A program made the translations under genes and the position numbers. The notes under the pieces were generated by a model. The model worked only from the letters and a program-made list of their open reading frames with translations, searched no databases and was not told the origin of the DNA. Shown here one piece after another: positions 22,901 through 34,324 of a stretch of 64,000 nucleotides of DNA; within the stretch, counting starts at the first letter, position 1, and every line of letters begins with the position of its first letter. The DNA is from Utricularia gibba (lineage: Eukaryota; Streptophyta; Magnoliopsida; Lamiales; Lentibulariaceae), in assembly GCA_002189035.1 (NCBI GenBank), contig NEEC01000009.1, positions 2,852,001 through 2,916,000 on the forward strand, read 5' to 3'.

Positions 22901-25900
22901 TTACTCATTTTTTTTATAATTCCTAATTGGCTTTTACGAGGCATAAATATCACCCATTGTCTTTTGAAGGTATCACCTAAGGAAATTATTTATGAAAACC
23001 AAGGTAAAAATGATGCCTTGCAATACATGGAATGATGTCACTGGATTTTACCATGCATCGCGAAACTGAAGGTCTTTTTTTGGGCTGCTGCTTCATTTTC
23101 TTTCAGGGTTGTCCAATGCTACTAAGAGGTTTCTGAAGAAGTATACCTTGACTGGTTAGCTTTCTTATGATACAATCTTTCATAATTCAATTTAATATCA
23201 TACAAATCTATTGCATCATTCCTTCAAAATGCAGTTTGTATTTTTTCATCTTCTTCTTTGGGATGTACTTTTAACTGTCACATGTCTCCTCAGAAAATTT
23301 TAAATCTTAATGCATATGTAGGATTTATTTTGCTACCGTTCTATCACAGGATCAACAATGCTCCATATAAACCCTAGTGATACTTTTGGAGAAGCCTCAG
23401 AAGTTGAAGCTATGCTTCAGTCAAAAAATTACTTTAATGGATCTTGGTCTCATGCATTTGATGGAATTGAGCTCCATGATCTTGCACTGTGTGCTGTCGG
23501 GGGACTTATTAATCATCTATCCCGACTGATGGTAAGATATTTACTTAAAAAACCCAGAGTTCTTAAATTGAAATTCCTGTATTTTTCTTGATATTTATAA
23601 TTGCCTATGATCTTCTCAGTTAGATGATCTCCTTCGAAATGGTGATATTTTTTCCTATGAAGTCTTCGGAGGATTCCTTAGATTAGATGGTCAAACTCTG
23701 GAAAATTTGGAGATCTTCAATAATAATTCTGATGGTGGTCTATCAGGTCATCGACTTTTCTAACACAATGTCGCATTTCCTAGTTTTTCTGTTTTTTCCT
23801 TCATTTAAATAGTTGATAGATGCAGGTACTCTGTACAAATATCTTGATAACTGTGTCACTTCGTTCGGTAAGCGGCTGCTAAGAAATTGGATTAGCCATC
23901 CACTTCAAGACGCTGGAAAGATAAATAACAGGCTTGCTGTGGTAGAGGACTTCATGGCAAGCCCTGAAATCATGGCAAACCTTTCTCAATTACTTCGAAA
24001 GCTTCCAGATATGGAAAGGTTGTTGGGACGTGTGAAGTCTAGCTTGATGTCTTCTAAAGTGCTGTTGCTGCCTTTCATTGGAAAAAGGATACTGAAACAG
24101 CGTGTAAGTTTCACTTTTTAAAATGTTTTTTTTTTCCTGCACCCGTTGACTTGACATGATTTAATGATACTTGCTCCATGCGTTGGTGCAATAACTGTTT
24201 CTATGTTTAGACACATTCTCATGGAACTCGGACTTAGCTTGGCCATATTTACCAAGTCGGTATAGTGAATCTTTATGTACGGTTTTAGATTAAAAAAAAC
24301 CATTTCTACAGGTAAGAGCGTTTGGGTCACTCATAAAGGGGCTTCGAACTGGAGTTCAAACGTTACTGGTCCTGCAAGATAATGAAATGATGCCAAATTT
24401 CTCCAAAATTGTAGATCTTCCTGCAATTACTGGACCCGATCTTGACGACTCACTTGCTCAGTTTGAAGCTGCAATAGATAGTGACTTTGCAAATTATCAG
24501 GTTGGATTGGGGTCGTGATTGAAGCTATTCTACTCTAGAAGTACAGTTTATCATTGTGATAATTTCTTGACCAATGTCTCCTTAAATGAATCCATAGGAA
24601 AAAAATAAAAAGGCACTTCAGCTGATATTCCATTTCATTTGCATGATTCCATCCTACGAACATGCAAATCTTTTGCTGTTTTTCTTGTTCTCAATTTTGC
24701 ATCCTTGCTTCTTGTGTAGTAGCTCCTTTTTAAGGTCGTTAGGAACTTTCTCTTTTTCCATGTCAGGATCATACTGTTATAGAAGGAGATGCAGAAACAC
24801 TTTCAGTTCTGATAGAGCTTTTCCTTGATAAGGCAGCTCAGTGGTCTCAGGTCATATATGCAATAAGCTGCATTGATGTGCTGAGGTCATTTGCAAGTTC
24901 AGCAGTGTCTTCGTGTGGGGTGATGTGTAGACCAACAGTGCTGCCTTGTTCGAAAGTTGGTAATTCATCAATAGAGGCAACCTGTCCGCTTCTTGTGATG
25001 AAAGGTCTATGGCATCCCTATGCCCTTTGTGATGATGGAGCAGTGCCTGTACCAAATGATGTTCATCTGGGAGACGATAAAAGCAGCTATACTCCTGGTA
25101 CACTTCTGTTGACTGGGCCAAATATGGGTGGCAAATCAACTCTTTTACGTGCTACCTGCTTGAGTGTCATATTGGCCCAGGTTTGTTATTGTTTATCGAT
25201 GCTGTGTTGAACTTGCAGATTTTATCTTGTTAACATATAATGTATTTGCACAGCTGGGCAGTTATGTACCATGTGAAGAATGCACTCTGTCAATTGTAGA
25301 CACCATATTTACTCGACTTGGTGCAACAGATCGAATCATGACAGGAGAGAGTAAGTTGATCAATAAATTCTTTTCTGCACTGTTAAGAATCCATATCCAT
25401 GAAATTTGGAAACTTAAAGATTTGGATATTTAAATGATTTTCTTTCGTGAATGCGACTAGTTCTTGAATAGGGTTAGCTGAAAACTATTAAAATTTTGAC
25501 GTTTGGGCAGGATGATTAATTTTTCCTTTGGCAGGTACATTTCTTGTTGAGTGCTCAGAGACAGCATCAATTTTGCAACATGCTACACAGAACTCACTCG
25601 TGCTTCTTGATGAGTTGGGTCGAGGAACAAGCACTTTTGACGGATACGCAATTGCATATGCTGTGAGATACCCCTTCCATCTTTATAATATGTTTATCCC
25701 TTCATATGCAAGTCACACTTTCCTGGTTGTTTATTGACTGGAAATGTCTAACCTAAATGGTTATTCCTGAAAACGTGTACTTTCTGAGGAGACAAAACGT
25801 CTTGTATACTGTATGTAGCATATACTGCTACTATTTGGTCCCTGGACAGTGGAGTTATTTTTGAAAACCTGAGAATGTCGCCTTCACTGCGCTGACTTTT

Positions 25901-26395
25901 TCCTTATTCGTTGGTAATGTACAGGTCCTGCGTCATCTCATCGAGTCCGTCAACTGCAGGTTGCTGTTTGCTACGCATTATCATTCTCTGACCAAGGAGT
26001 TCGCTTCCCATCCTCGTGTAAAATTACAGCATATGGCTTACTCTTTCGAGAGCACTCCCGGTTCATCCTCCGATGCAGAGCGCAAGCTAGTTTTCCTCTA
26101 TCGCCTAGCATCCGGCGCATGCCCAGAGAGCTATGGAATGCAAATAGCCCTCATGGCTGGAATCCCAAAATCAGTAATTGAAGCAGCATCAAAAGCAGGA
26201 TTGGCATTGAAAGGAACCGTCGGACAATGTTTCAAGTCTAGCGAGCAGAGGGAGAACTTCTCCAGTTACCATGAAGAATGCCTGAAACTTCTTATATCGA
26301 TGTCATCCAAACCGGAGTCAGATTTCAACGACGGCATGTGGGATTCCCTCTGTTGCCTGTGGCACGAGATAAGATCTTTGCCTCTGGTTGGCTGA
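19999..26395 (+). CDS. MSH7: MSH7, plant-specific MutS homologue of mismatch repair
   Basis: MSH7 pairs with MSH2 (MutS-gamma) and recognises certain base mismatches in the nucleus. Exons: 19999-20192, 20739-21291, 21507-21602, 21671-21726, 22020-22086, 22435-22530, 22762-22890, 22970-23003, 23107-23154, 23350-23531, 23620-23746, 23826-24103, 24312-24500, 24767-25180, 25254-25350, 25535-25662, 25925-26395. The N-terminus [11 protein letters not shown] has a PCNA-interaction (PIP) box, QxxIxxFF. The mismatch-binding segment is [20 protein letters not shown]. Lever/clamp: [20 protein letters not shown]. The ATPase domain has Walker [38 protein letters not shown], Walker [21 protein letters not shown] and [20 protein letters not shown]. 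Sequence resembles MSH7 rather than MSH6: it is shorter and has no N-terminal Tudor domain. An unseen small exon between 20193 and 20738 cannot be excluded. Confidence 0.95.
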
Positions 26396-26662
26396 AGAAG
26401 ACTCAAGCATGAGACTTATTCACAAGGCGTTTTGTGTTATTGGCAAGCTGAATCAAGGTGCTTTTTTGCTTATTCATGATCAGGGTTTGCCTAAATATGA
26501 GCTTTCTTTGTAGAGCAACTTTAGATCGCAAGGCATGGAATTTCTGCAAATTATGCTAATTCAAGCTCTCGTAGGAGATAATATTAACCGCTTGGATCAC
26601 ACTAAGAACATTGGCCACATATTCAACTTGTTGTCGAGGTGATGAGAGATATTGCAGGAGAA

Positions 26663-28305
26663 TTAGGAACGCAGTAGACGTGACCGAGCAGCAGCTCTCT
26701 CTAACGCTTTCTGCTTGTTGGCCTCCATGCGAGCTTTCTGTTCATCTGAAATCAGATTTTGATTGGCAACTTCTTTGACAGCACGGGTCTCAGGAAAGCT
26801 CAGGGAACAGGAGCTCCTCTCTTCTGCACCTCCACCAGCGCCATCCTGAAAACATGCAGGAATCAGCAACATAACTTGGTTGCATGGATTTCCCTTCACT
26901 GGTTTCTAAGCATTCTTTTGGAAGAAAACACAGTGGGGGGTTGGATGCACGAGAATATAGAAAAAGAAACTGGACCGAAAATGTAGGCATGAAGATGATG
27001 GACATCGAGATCACATGTGGGATAGAGCCTGGAATTTCAAATCAGAGCAAATGAACTCACTTTAATGGAGTCTTCACCAACATCCCCAGGTGACAAATTA
27101 CTAGAGCCTTCATTCTGCTCATTTTGAAACGGTAAGGCACTTCTTTTGGAAGAAAACACAGTGGGGGGTTGGATGCACGAGAATATAGAAAAAGAAACTG
27201 GACCGAAAATGTAGGCATGAAGATGATGGACATCGAGATCACATGTGGGATAGAGCCTGGAATTTCAAATCAGAGCAAATGAACTCACTTTAATGGAGTC
27301 TTCACCAACATCCCCAGGTGACAAATTACTAGAGCCTTCATTCTGCTCATTTTGAAACGGTAAGGCACTTGGCATGTCCATGTTCCCAGAGTCATCTGCA
27401 TTGCCACAAATCAGCATCAAAACAGAGAAACTCAAATAGAAAAACAAGCCTCATGTGCAGGAGGTGAAGGTCATGAAGCAACCAATAGCTCTACTGCAGC
27501 CCAAACATCCCTTCAGTTTCCAGCACAGATTTATACTTGGCGTACCTTTTGTAACAACATGGTTTTGCTTAGGTTGAAGCTCTGTTGGCTCTATTCCATG
27601 AGAAACTTTATCTCGAAGGTCTCCAAGACATACCTACAGGATGAACAGCAGTAATATTAGAATACTGAAAACGCACCAAGGTGTCAGGAGGAAGATCAAA
27701 CGCTTGCCTTGACGCGCCTTGTTGCACCGACTTCTTCAACCTTGTGTATGAATTGATCGAAGTTGTAATAGGGGAGCAGGCGTGAGTGCCATTCAGCATA
27801 CAAGGAAAGCAGGTGCCCTAGATCATCCACCTGCATTATCATGAAACAATGAATTGAAGAAAACTGAATTCGCTATTCCCATTTTCTAGGGCTCCGATTC
27901 AAAAATTGATGGAACGAGAAAGGCGCATCTCAGTAAAAGGCTTCATACAGAGAACTAGAGAAGACGATTGATTGAATATGAGGAAAGAAAAATTGTCACC
28001 TCGTGACCGCGTCCGTGATACTTGAAGGCCTTTGGGAAGTAGCGGAGAACACTGCCGATGCCTGCATCGGAAAGGAGGAGTTCTGGCGTAAGCTTCGGTC
28101 GAGTTTTTTTCTGCCTCGGCTTCTGGATCACCGGAGGAGGTCGCGATCTAGAATTCGCGTTCGACGAGGAAGATTTTAGCGGCGGGTGAGTATCAGAAGC
28201 AGAGGAGCCCAAAACATCGGGCTTCGAAGGGCAGTCCCTCGACCAGTGACCGGGACGGCCGCACTTATAACATCCAGTAGGGGCGGCGCCGCCGGCAGCG
28301 CTCAT
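26663..28305 (-). CDS. TIPIN: TIPIN/Swi3-domain replication fork protection protein with CCHC zinc knuckle
   Basis: TIPIN binds TIMELESS and stabilises stalled forks; the plant version (At3g02820 type) has an added zinc knuckle. Exons right to left: 28000-28305, 27708-27830, 27546-27633, 27289-27395, 26663-26845. The knuckle CYKCGRPGHWSRDC is CX2CX4HX4C at residues about 12-25. The Swi3 domain spans RPKLTPELLLSDAGIGSVLR, GRGHEVDDLGHLLSLYAEWH and NFDQFIHKVEEVGATRRVKV. The tail QKARMEANKQKALERAAARS is basic and helical. Intron 2 begins with GC (AAG|gcaagc), a GC-AG intron. Exon 4 overlaps the right copy of a 228-bp tandem duplication; the left copy falls in the last intron and would break the frame if spliced in. 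The start is the ATG at 28305. It converges on MSH7, leaving about 270 bp between stop codons. Confidence 0.9.
26913..27370. repeat. Perfect 228-bp tandem duplication inside the TIPIN gene
   Basis: 26913-27142 and 27141-27370 are identical by eye, with a period of 228 bp (2 bp shared at the junction). Each copy contains most of TIPIN exon 4 (NEQNEGSSNLSPGDVGEDSIK, donor gtgagt) plus following intron. Only the right copy has the true exon start, acceptor included; the left copy lacks the first codons and is probably intronic. Perfect identity means a very recent event or an assembly duplication. Confidence 0.92.
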
Positions 28306-28717
28306 TTTCTTGGCCCCAGGCAACGGGAACTGATGGCCTTGCTACAGATCGGCTTGGCGGGAACCAGGGTTTATTCGTAGAGCTCGTATCGTAACCCAGG
28401 CGCTATTTCTTGGCGCGCGCCAAAACCACAAAGGCCCATATTTTTTAATTAGTTTTTCATATAAAATTTTCGTCCAAAACGATAATGTGCATTTACATAT
28501 TTGTCCTCATTGATAATCAATGAAAGATCACTATCGATTTTACAAATACTTTACACTCCAAATCCATTAAATCACAATTCAAGTGCATTAAATTTTATTC
28601 ATGATCCAAAAGGATTCAACTATACAGTTCAATCACAATTTTTAAAATTTTTAAAGCAATGATTTGCTAATGGATGAATTGCACAGTTCAGTGATCATAC
28701 AAGCTCATGTACATTAT
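28306..28717. other. Intergenic between TIPIN promoter side and TraB 3' end
   Basis: About 410 bp between the TIPIN start and the TraB stop, both on the minus strand. From 28440 it is AT-rich and carries the TIPIN promoter and the TraB 3' UTR. No further gene is seen. Confidence 0.45.
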
Positions 28718-31185
28718 TCACATGTAAGGACTGCTCTCGACGTAATGAAACAGTTCCGAAGCAGCATTTACAGTGGTACCAACGAACACTTCCCAGAACC
28801 AGAGATCCAAAGCAAGGACTGAAGAGAAAATCAGCAGTGCAAGAGTTTGGTACCTGTTCAAGGGCCACCCACTGACCTCGGCTAACTTCTTCAGCAACGG
28901 CAAAGACTCGCTACTCAGGTTCTTCTTCCTGATGGCCCATGCTGTTATCCACTGCACATCGGAAGGGACGAGGTCAAATTCTGCCTGCAGGCGGCGCCCC
29001 AGGTCCGGCATATGCCCACCTCCGTATAGGATGGCAATCTTATTGCTTCCTCTGCTTACTGCTTGATGTAAAGCTTTGGTTGCAGCTTTGTTTCTCTCGC
29101 CAATGATAACAGACTTCTCTTCTATATCAGCTGTCACCTGAGTGAACCTGAACATGGCATCCACCAAGTTTTTTTTGGCATCATTCAGTAGAGGGACACG
29201 AGCATATATAGTAGAGACTCAGATCATTAATGAAATAAACAGTTTTCCACATGAACGAAGAGAAGAGCATTCGATTACTTACTCGGACGTCAGCCTCTTT
29301 GCGAGAAAAACTTTCATTGCAGCACCAAAATCAAGTCGTGACAGTGCTTCTAATTCGGGATACTCTACTTGGTTTCCTAGGTCAGTGCAAACACTGCTGA
29401 TTAGGAAAAGGCCGAGGAGAGGCATTGGAATGATACGGGAAGCCCACAAGAGTTTAGATCTCAAAGGGTCGAGATCTTCTGGGATAGGGACAGCCTGCAC
29501 TACAGCCTTTGTGGATCTAATTGTCATATCCTTTGCAAATGTGAAGAGGTCCTCTCCTTTTTCAAGCTGAAAAGAGATAAAGTACCAAGAAACAAACAAG
29601 GGAATGATGAAAGATAACATCTTAGCAATAACAGCTTTTACCTTCTTAATTCAATATAGAAAAGGAAAAATTAAACCAACAACTACAAAACAACGCATCA
29701 GCCCCGGACAATATGCATGATCCAAGAAAAGATGAGAGATTTTTAAGAAAGCAAATGAGAAAATACGCAAATATTGTTCTTTTCCTTGGATGCAAATTCT
29801 GGATAAAGTGCATGCAGAATCTTTTAGCATGCCATTCTTTTTTTACGAAGAGCAAGTAAAAGGGTCACAGAATTCAATAAAAATCTGATTTTTCCAATTG
29901 CTGAAAAGAGCTAGATAATTGTCAAAATCACATTTAAAACTGACGCATGCATACATCTATATCAGGTGTTGGATAGATATCTAAGCCCCAACCCCAAGGA
30001 GGTTTTAAAAGAAGACCACTATCAATCACTTTCATTTCTGATGCCATTAGTTTCTCTGATCATCTTTGTTGTCCATTATCTACATTAGAAAGAGTACGTA
30101 GGAATATAAACTAATGCTATGCAGCAGTACCTGAAGCATTTTGAATGTTTCAAAGTCAAGATCTGCATGATACCAATTTTCAGCATCATAGTCAAGGCAA
30201 TCTAACTGAAAGTCAAGCACTAGCAACTTTGCCATCTGCCTCTGAATGCATCCAAGAATATTAAATCCACGAGACTGTTGACGCACAATTTTTTTCCCAG
30301 CAGCTGGATTTCGTCTACTTTCTAAACTTTCTCTGCTAGTCACCATTTCATAAAGAACGCAATCATATTGCTCAAGTACACTTTGCAGGGTGGAGAAATA
30401 CCTGCAAAAACACGTTGCTTAATAGATCTATAAGATGAGAAGTTGCAGGCAAATGATAAGGATCCGTCCATTACTAATACAAAGTTGCGTTTCTCGACAT
30501 TCTATTATCAATGAATGATAACTTCAGAGAGGTTGGCCATGTCATGAAAATGAGAAGAGAAAGGAGACATAGGATGCGAAAATATCTTGCATATTTCACG
30601 GAGAAGACAGATCAAAAAATGTCAAAAGCTATGACTATTATGAATACCACCAAAAAAACGTAGACATAAAAATCACGCAGCATGAAAATCAACAATAAAG
30701 AAAACTTGACCTTAATAGATTTTATCAATTATAAATAAACGAACGGATGATAAAGGCTTACTCTTTGTCAGCAATGTGGATAGTTGACACCAAGTCCACC
30801 TACACAAGCAGGAAAACGTATTGGTAAACCAACGCAACGACGCTACCAAGAGACCCAAAAAAATCAGTATATTTATACGACGGAAATTGAAAAATGACAA
30901 GGTTACCTGAAGGAAGGGTTGGAAAAGGGACCACGGGAACTTCTTGCGGTAACTAACAACAGCAGTCTGCAACTGAGCATGCGAATCCTTCTTATACCTC
31001 ATGAAATCAGCTATGGAATTGTTCTTTGAGAATTCCTCCACCGAGCCATCGCCAATTTTGCAGAAGATCTTGTATCTAGGAAGCCCACATCTCGCTGTTC
31101 TGGAGGAACGACACGATTGGGATGTGGCAACGGAAAATGAGAAGGCTAATCTTGGGTCTGTTATCGGCAGGCAACTATGAACCAT
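28718..31185 (-). CDS. TraB/PrgY-domain family protein with LeuD-like plastid transit peptide
   Basis: Plant TraB proteins are related to bacterial pheromone-shutdown proteins; their biochemical role is poorly defined. Exons right to left: 30907-31185, 30762-30799, 30131-30401, 29283-29566, 28718-29147, giving about 433 residues. The TraB signature is split over exons: STIHIADKEYFSTLQSVLEQ, YDCVLYEMV, and NKIAILYGGGHMPDLGRRLQ. Two hydrophobic C-terminal segments are seen: IPMPLLGLFLISSV (exon 4) and LALLIFSSVLALDLWFWEVF (near the end), suggesting membrane anchoring. The first 32 residues (MVHSCLPITDPRLAFSFSVA...) match the transit peptide of the LeuD gene next door (18 of 32 identical), and the DNA similarity extends into the 5' UTR. 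Organelle (plastid) targeting is therefore inferred. Confidence 0.85.
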
Positions 31186-31270
31186 TCCTCCGACTCTAAG
31201 ATTGACAGGCAAGTCTCCGGCGGAGGAAACGGCTCAGAGAAACCGAATTACGTCTCCGGTTGCGTACGAA
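31085..31270 (-). repeat. Duplicated 5' region (copy in TraB gene) of the LeuD-type gene
   Basis: This stretch aligns with 32985-33180 in the same orientation, at roughly three-quarters identity by eye, with small gaps. It covers the first 32 codons and part of the 5' UTR; the shared GCGTACGAA word lies at the distal end of both. Homology fades after residue 32 in the protein. Confidence 0.82.
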
Positions 31271-32220
31271 GGTACGAAAGAAGAAGACACCGACACCGGT
31301 GGTCGATAAGTTCCCAAAAATCAAGGATTTCTGCACCTTTATATCGTCCTGTCGGAAAACCCGACGGGTGAACCACACGAGTTGAACCGTTTCCGGTTCG
31401 AGCCGACTCGGACCTGTATATTACGTAATCAAACCCGCCACCAAATCCATGTATTATGACATTCAAACACATTATCAGATTTCAAGTTTGAAATTACGAG
31501 AGCATTTGGTTCACGGTTTCAGATCACCCAACTCTAAGAACAAGGAAGGTCTCAGCTTTTTGCATGGAGAAGTATCCTGGGGAGCTTTTGAACCCGGGGC
31601 TTCAGAGCAACCTACAAAATGTAACTGGAATTCAGCTGATGGGAGACAAACTTAACGCATATATGCCACAACTCTTCGGAACCAAGACAATGTCAAGCAT
31701 GGAAGCCAGGCATTGAAAAAAGACCAAAACAGATTTTGGATGATAAGGGGATGATGAACTGATGAAAAACCCTGATATAGACTCTCTCTGTAACGAGCCC
31801 GCTCTGCGTGCATTACATAGAGCAGTTTTATAGGATTTTGGGGGGGGGGGGTGAAGTTGTACGAGAACATCTCTTGAAGGTGGTAAAAAGAATAATTTGT
31901 TGCGTGCAGTCAATTGTCATCCGAAGAGACAGAATTCATTGTTCACCGGAAAAGGGCATTAGACATCATTTTCGCTCAAGACAATATGTATTCCCATGTA
32001 AAACCGTGAGCAAGGATTTGAACTTCAGCTCATACGCAGAATTACATTCAAACAAAGCAAATGATGGCAAAAGGAACATGAACTATGCATGTCAGAGAAA
32101 TCACATCCAGCAGACACAAAGTTGTAACTTTCCAAGCATTCAGTAAGATTCATCAACAAAATAAAACAGTGCACAACCGTGGATTTTGGAACCAAGGAGA
32201 AGCTTGTTTGCTTACCTTGT
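31186..32220. other. Intergenic between LeuD 3' end and TraB start
   Basis: About 1 kb. 31186-31270 belongs to the duplicated leader. Bases 31840-31851 are a run of 12 G. 31860-32220 is probably LeuD 3' UTR. No extra gene is recognised; the ORFs present are short and without known motifs. Confidence 0.45.
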
Positions 32221-33087
32221 CTACACATCCCGGGATGGGATCATCCCTGTTTTTCTTGCATAGGCGAAAATTCCACCAGCCTCAATGACTGGCCCAGCAT
32301 CACCAATTGGCTTCAAGTTGTACTCTTTTCCAGAAGTATGGTTTATCAGCTTACTGTGATCTCCAGTTAGCTCAATAGTAACGACATCCCCAGTCTTACA
32401 TTCCTCGCATAACCTGCCTTCAGACTCCAATGGATAAATCTCTCCCGTCGCCACCGAATTCCTGAAGAAAATTCTTGCGTATGACTCCGCCACCACTGCT
32501 GTCACTCCGGCGGCACCCAATGCCACCGGAGCATGCTCGCGAGATGAGCCACAGCCGAAGTTATCGCCTGCGATCACAATTTTATATCTCGTTTTCATGG
32601 CCCCCGGTTCTATGAACCGTGTTTCATATGAAGAGGGCAATCCGATTAGGGCATAAGACCCGAGCTTTTCGTACTCATCGGGCTTCGAAGGGACGAGCGT
32701 AAGGTACTCGGCAGGGATAATTTGATCCGTGTCGATGTTATCACCAACAATGTAGCATTCGCCGTGGAATGTAGTGGAGACATCAGCAGCAGCACCAGCG
32801 GCGGCGCGGGGAATGGATGCTGGGGAATGACTGTCATACGTGAGAGGCCTTGAGGAATGAAACGAAAAGATGGAAGGTGTGCTGGAAAACTTGAAGCCGG
32901 AGCAAACAGCTGAGAGAGACGGAAAATTAGGTCTCTCAGCGGAATAATATCCGCCGAAACCAGCAATGTAGCTGCATCCTGAGATCGCATAGCTCGATGT
33001 TTTGGAGCATCGATACGATTGACATGAGGCCGCGGGAAAAGAGAAGGATAATCTTGCGTCGGTTACCGGCAAACAACCATGAGCCAT
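32221..33087 (-). CDS. LEUD1: 3-isopropylmalate dehydratase small subunit (plastid LeuD)
   Basis: Small subunit of isopropylmalate isomerase, which acts in plastid leucine synthesis (and Met-derived glucosinolate chain elongation in Brassicales). Single exon of 288 codons starting MAHGCLPVTDARLSFSFPAA; an upstream in-frame ORF to 33315 is taken as 5' UTR. Residues 1 to about 90 form a Ser-rich transit peptide. The aconitase swivel domain follows: GECYIVGDNIDTDQIIPAEY, GDNFGCGSSREHAPVALGAA, ARIFFRNSVATGEIYPLE, and the end EAGGIFAYARKTGMIPSRDV. Lack of introns agrees with plant LeuD genes. The length is slightly above the usual 250 residues because of the long transit peptide. Its 5' end is duplicated into the TraB gene just downstream. 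Confidence 0.96.
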   Translation of the reverse strand: MAHGCLPVTDARLSFSFPAASCQSYRCSKTSSYAISGCSYIAGFGGYYSAERPNFPSLSAVCSGFKFSSTPSIFSFHSSRPLTYDSHSPASIPRAAAGAAADVSTTFHGECYIVGDNIDTDQIIPAEYLTLVPSKPDEYEKLGSYALIGLPSSYETRFIEPGAMKTRYKIVIAGDNFGCGSSREHAPVALGAAGVTAVVAESYARIFFRNSVATGEIYPLESEGRLCEECKTGDVVTIELTGDHSKLINHTSGKEYNLKPIGDAGPVIEAGGIFAYARKTGMIPSRDV

Positions 33088-33180
33088 TGCTCCCACTCCG
33101 CTTTCGACAAGAAGTCTCCGGCGAATGAACGCGGCCGAGACCGAGAGAAGGGGGGAATTAGGTTTCCCAGTAGCGTACGA
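32985..33180 (-). repeat. 5' region of LeuD gene that is duplicated in the TraB gene
   Basis: Partner of 31085-31270. It contains the first codons (transit peptide) and leader. LeuD residues HGCLP-TD-RL-FSF are shared with the TraB N-terminus. Confidence 0.82.
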
Positions 33181-34324
33181 ATAGAAGACAGAAGTCCGGA
33201 CGGCCGCATCAGCGGTGGTGCTGTAACAAAGGGCCAAGGATGTCGGCCCGTGAATGGCCCAGCCCGACTCGGGCCGCCATATGTAACACTGCCATTTTTT
33301 TATTGGACACTGCAATTTATTTTTTTTATTCGTTTATAAAAATTTCTAAATTAGTAAATCAACCAATAATTAAAAAATCATAATTGAATTGGTTAGAAAT
33401 GAATTCTAAATAATAGAGTGTCTAAGAAAAAAAGAATATAAAATCATAAATCTTATAATGATATTTCACATTGATTAGAAACGTGATAAGTAATATACTT
33501 AAATAGAATGAGTTCTATTAATCTTATATAAGGTTTTTTTAAAAAAAAAGATAACATAAAAATGTGACAATTGAATGTTTAAAGTGGACAATATGTTATA
33601 AGTAGAGAATAAGTCGTTACATATTGTTTCAAAATGATGATACAATTGATAAATTTTGGGGATTTTTTTATGAAATTTCTCATAAAAAAATATATTAAAT
33701 TTAAATAATAGTGATTAAATGATTCTAAATCCTAAATGATTCATGAGAACTATTTTATGAAAAAAAAATGAAATTGTTTCCGAGTTTCAAGCCTGGTGCA
33801 TGTGAAGACGATAAAGAGGGAGCATGGAGATTCAGATACGGTGTTCTTTCGCAATTTTTTTTTTTTTTTTTTGAATGGTACGGGCGCAAGTGGTGATAAA
33901 TAAATATGACGAGGAGGAAGCTGGATACCCGGCATGATTCATCGAACGGTGAACGCATTCAAAGTACTAGTGTTTTAGGCCATAATGAACGTGTATCAGA
34001 ATCTGCGACACCTCAACAAATGGGTGTGCAACTGGTTGCCTGCCTTATGATTTCCATTTAATACATCCAAGTTGGATTCCTGACTAGTTTATATAAGCGA
34101 CTAGTGTGCAAAACCAGGTCTGAAGCACCCGGATTTGTTATTCCTCCTGCTTCTTTTCCTTGCCTTTTCCCTTTTCGTAGATCGGGGTTTTGATGGTTAG
34201 GAGAATTTTGGAGGTGTTTTTGGTGTTTGTTCTTGTTCCAGAATGAAATCTTGATCTGGGTTTTGTTGATATCTTCGAAAGTTTTGTCTTTGTGGCTTTA
34301 CCTCCGAGGTTCTCGTAACCAGTC
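33088..34324. other. Divergent intergenic region between LeuD and EBF genes
   Basis: About 1.2 kb. 33290-33780 is very AT-rich, with poly-A/T runs. 33860-33872 is a T run. From 34090 the EBF core promoter and long 5' UTR follow. No coding sequence is seen. Confidence 0.45.
34090..34097 (+). promoter_or_regulatory. Probable TATA box of EBF gene
   Basis: TATATAAG lies 228 bp before the EBF ATG. This fits a transcription start near 34120-34130 and a 5' UTR of about 200 bp. Confidence 0.5.

Noticed and set aside
33088-33315. 76 extra in-frame residues upstream of LeuD
   Set aside because: No similarity to LeuD proteins; the ATG at 33087 starts a normal transit peptide, and the duplicated region in the TraB gene supports this as leader.
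33935-33965. TTCA-N8-TGAA palindrome upstream of EBF as an EIN3 binding site
   Set aside because: It does not match the EIN3 consensus (ATGTATCT-like), so feedback binding cannot be claimed from it.
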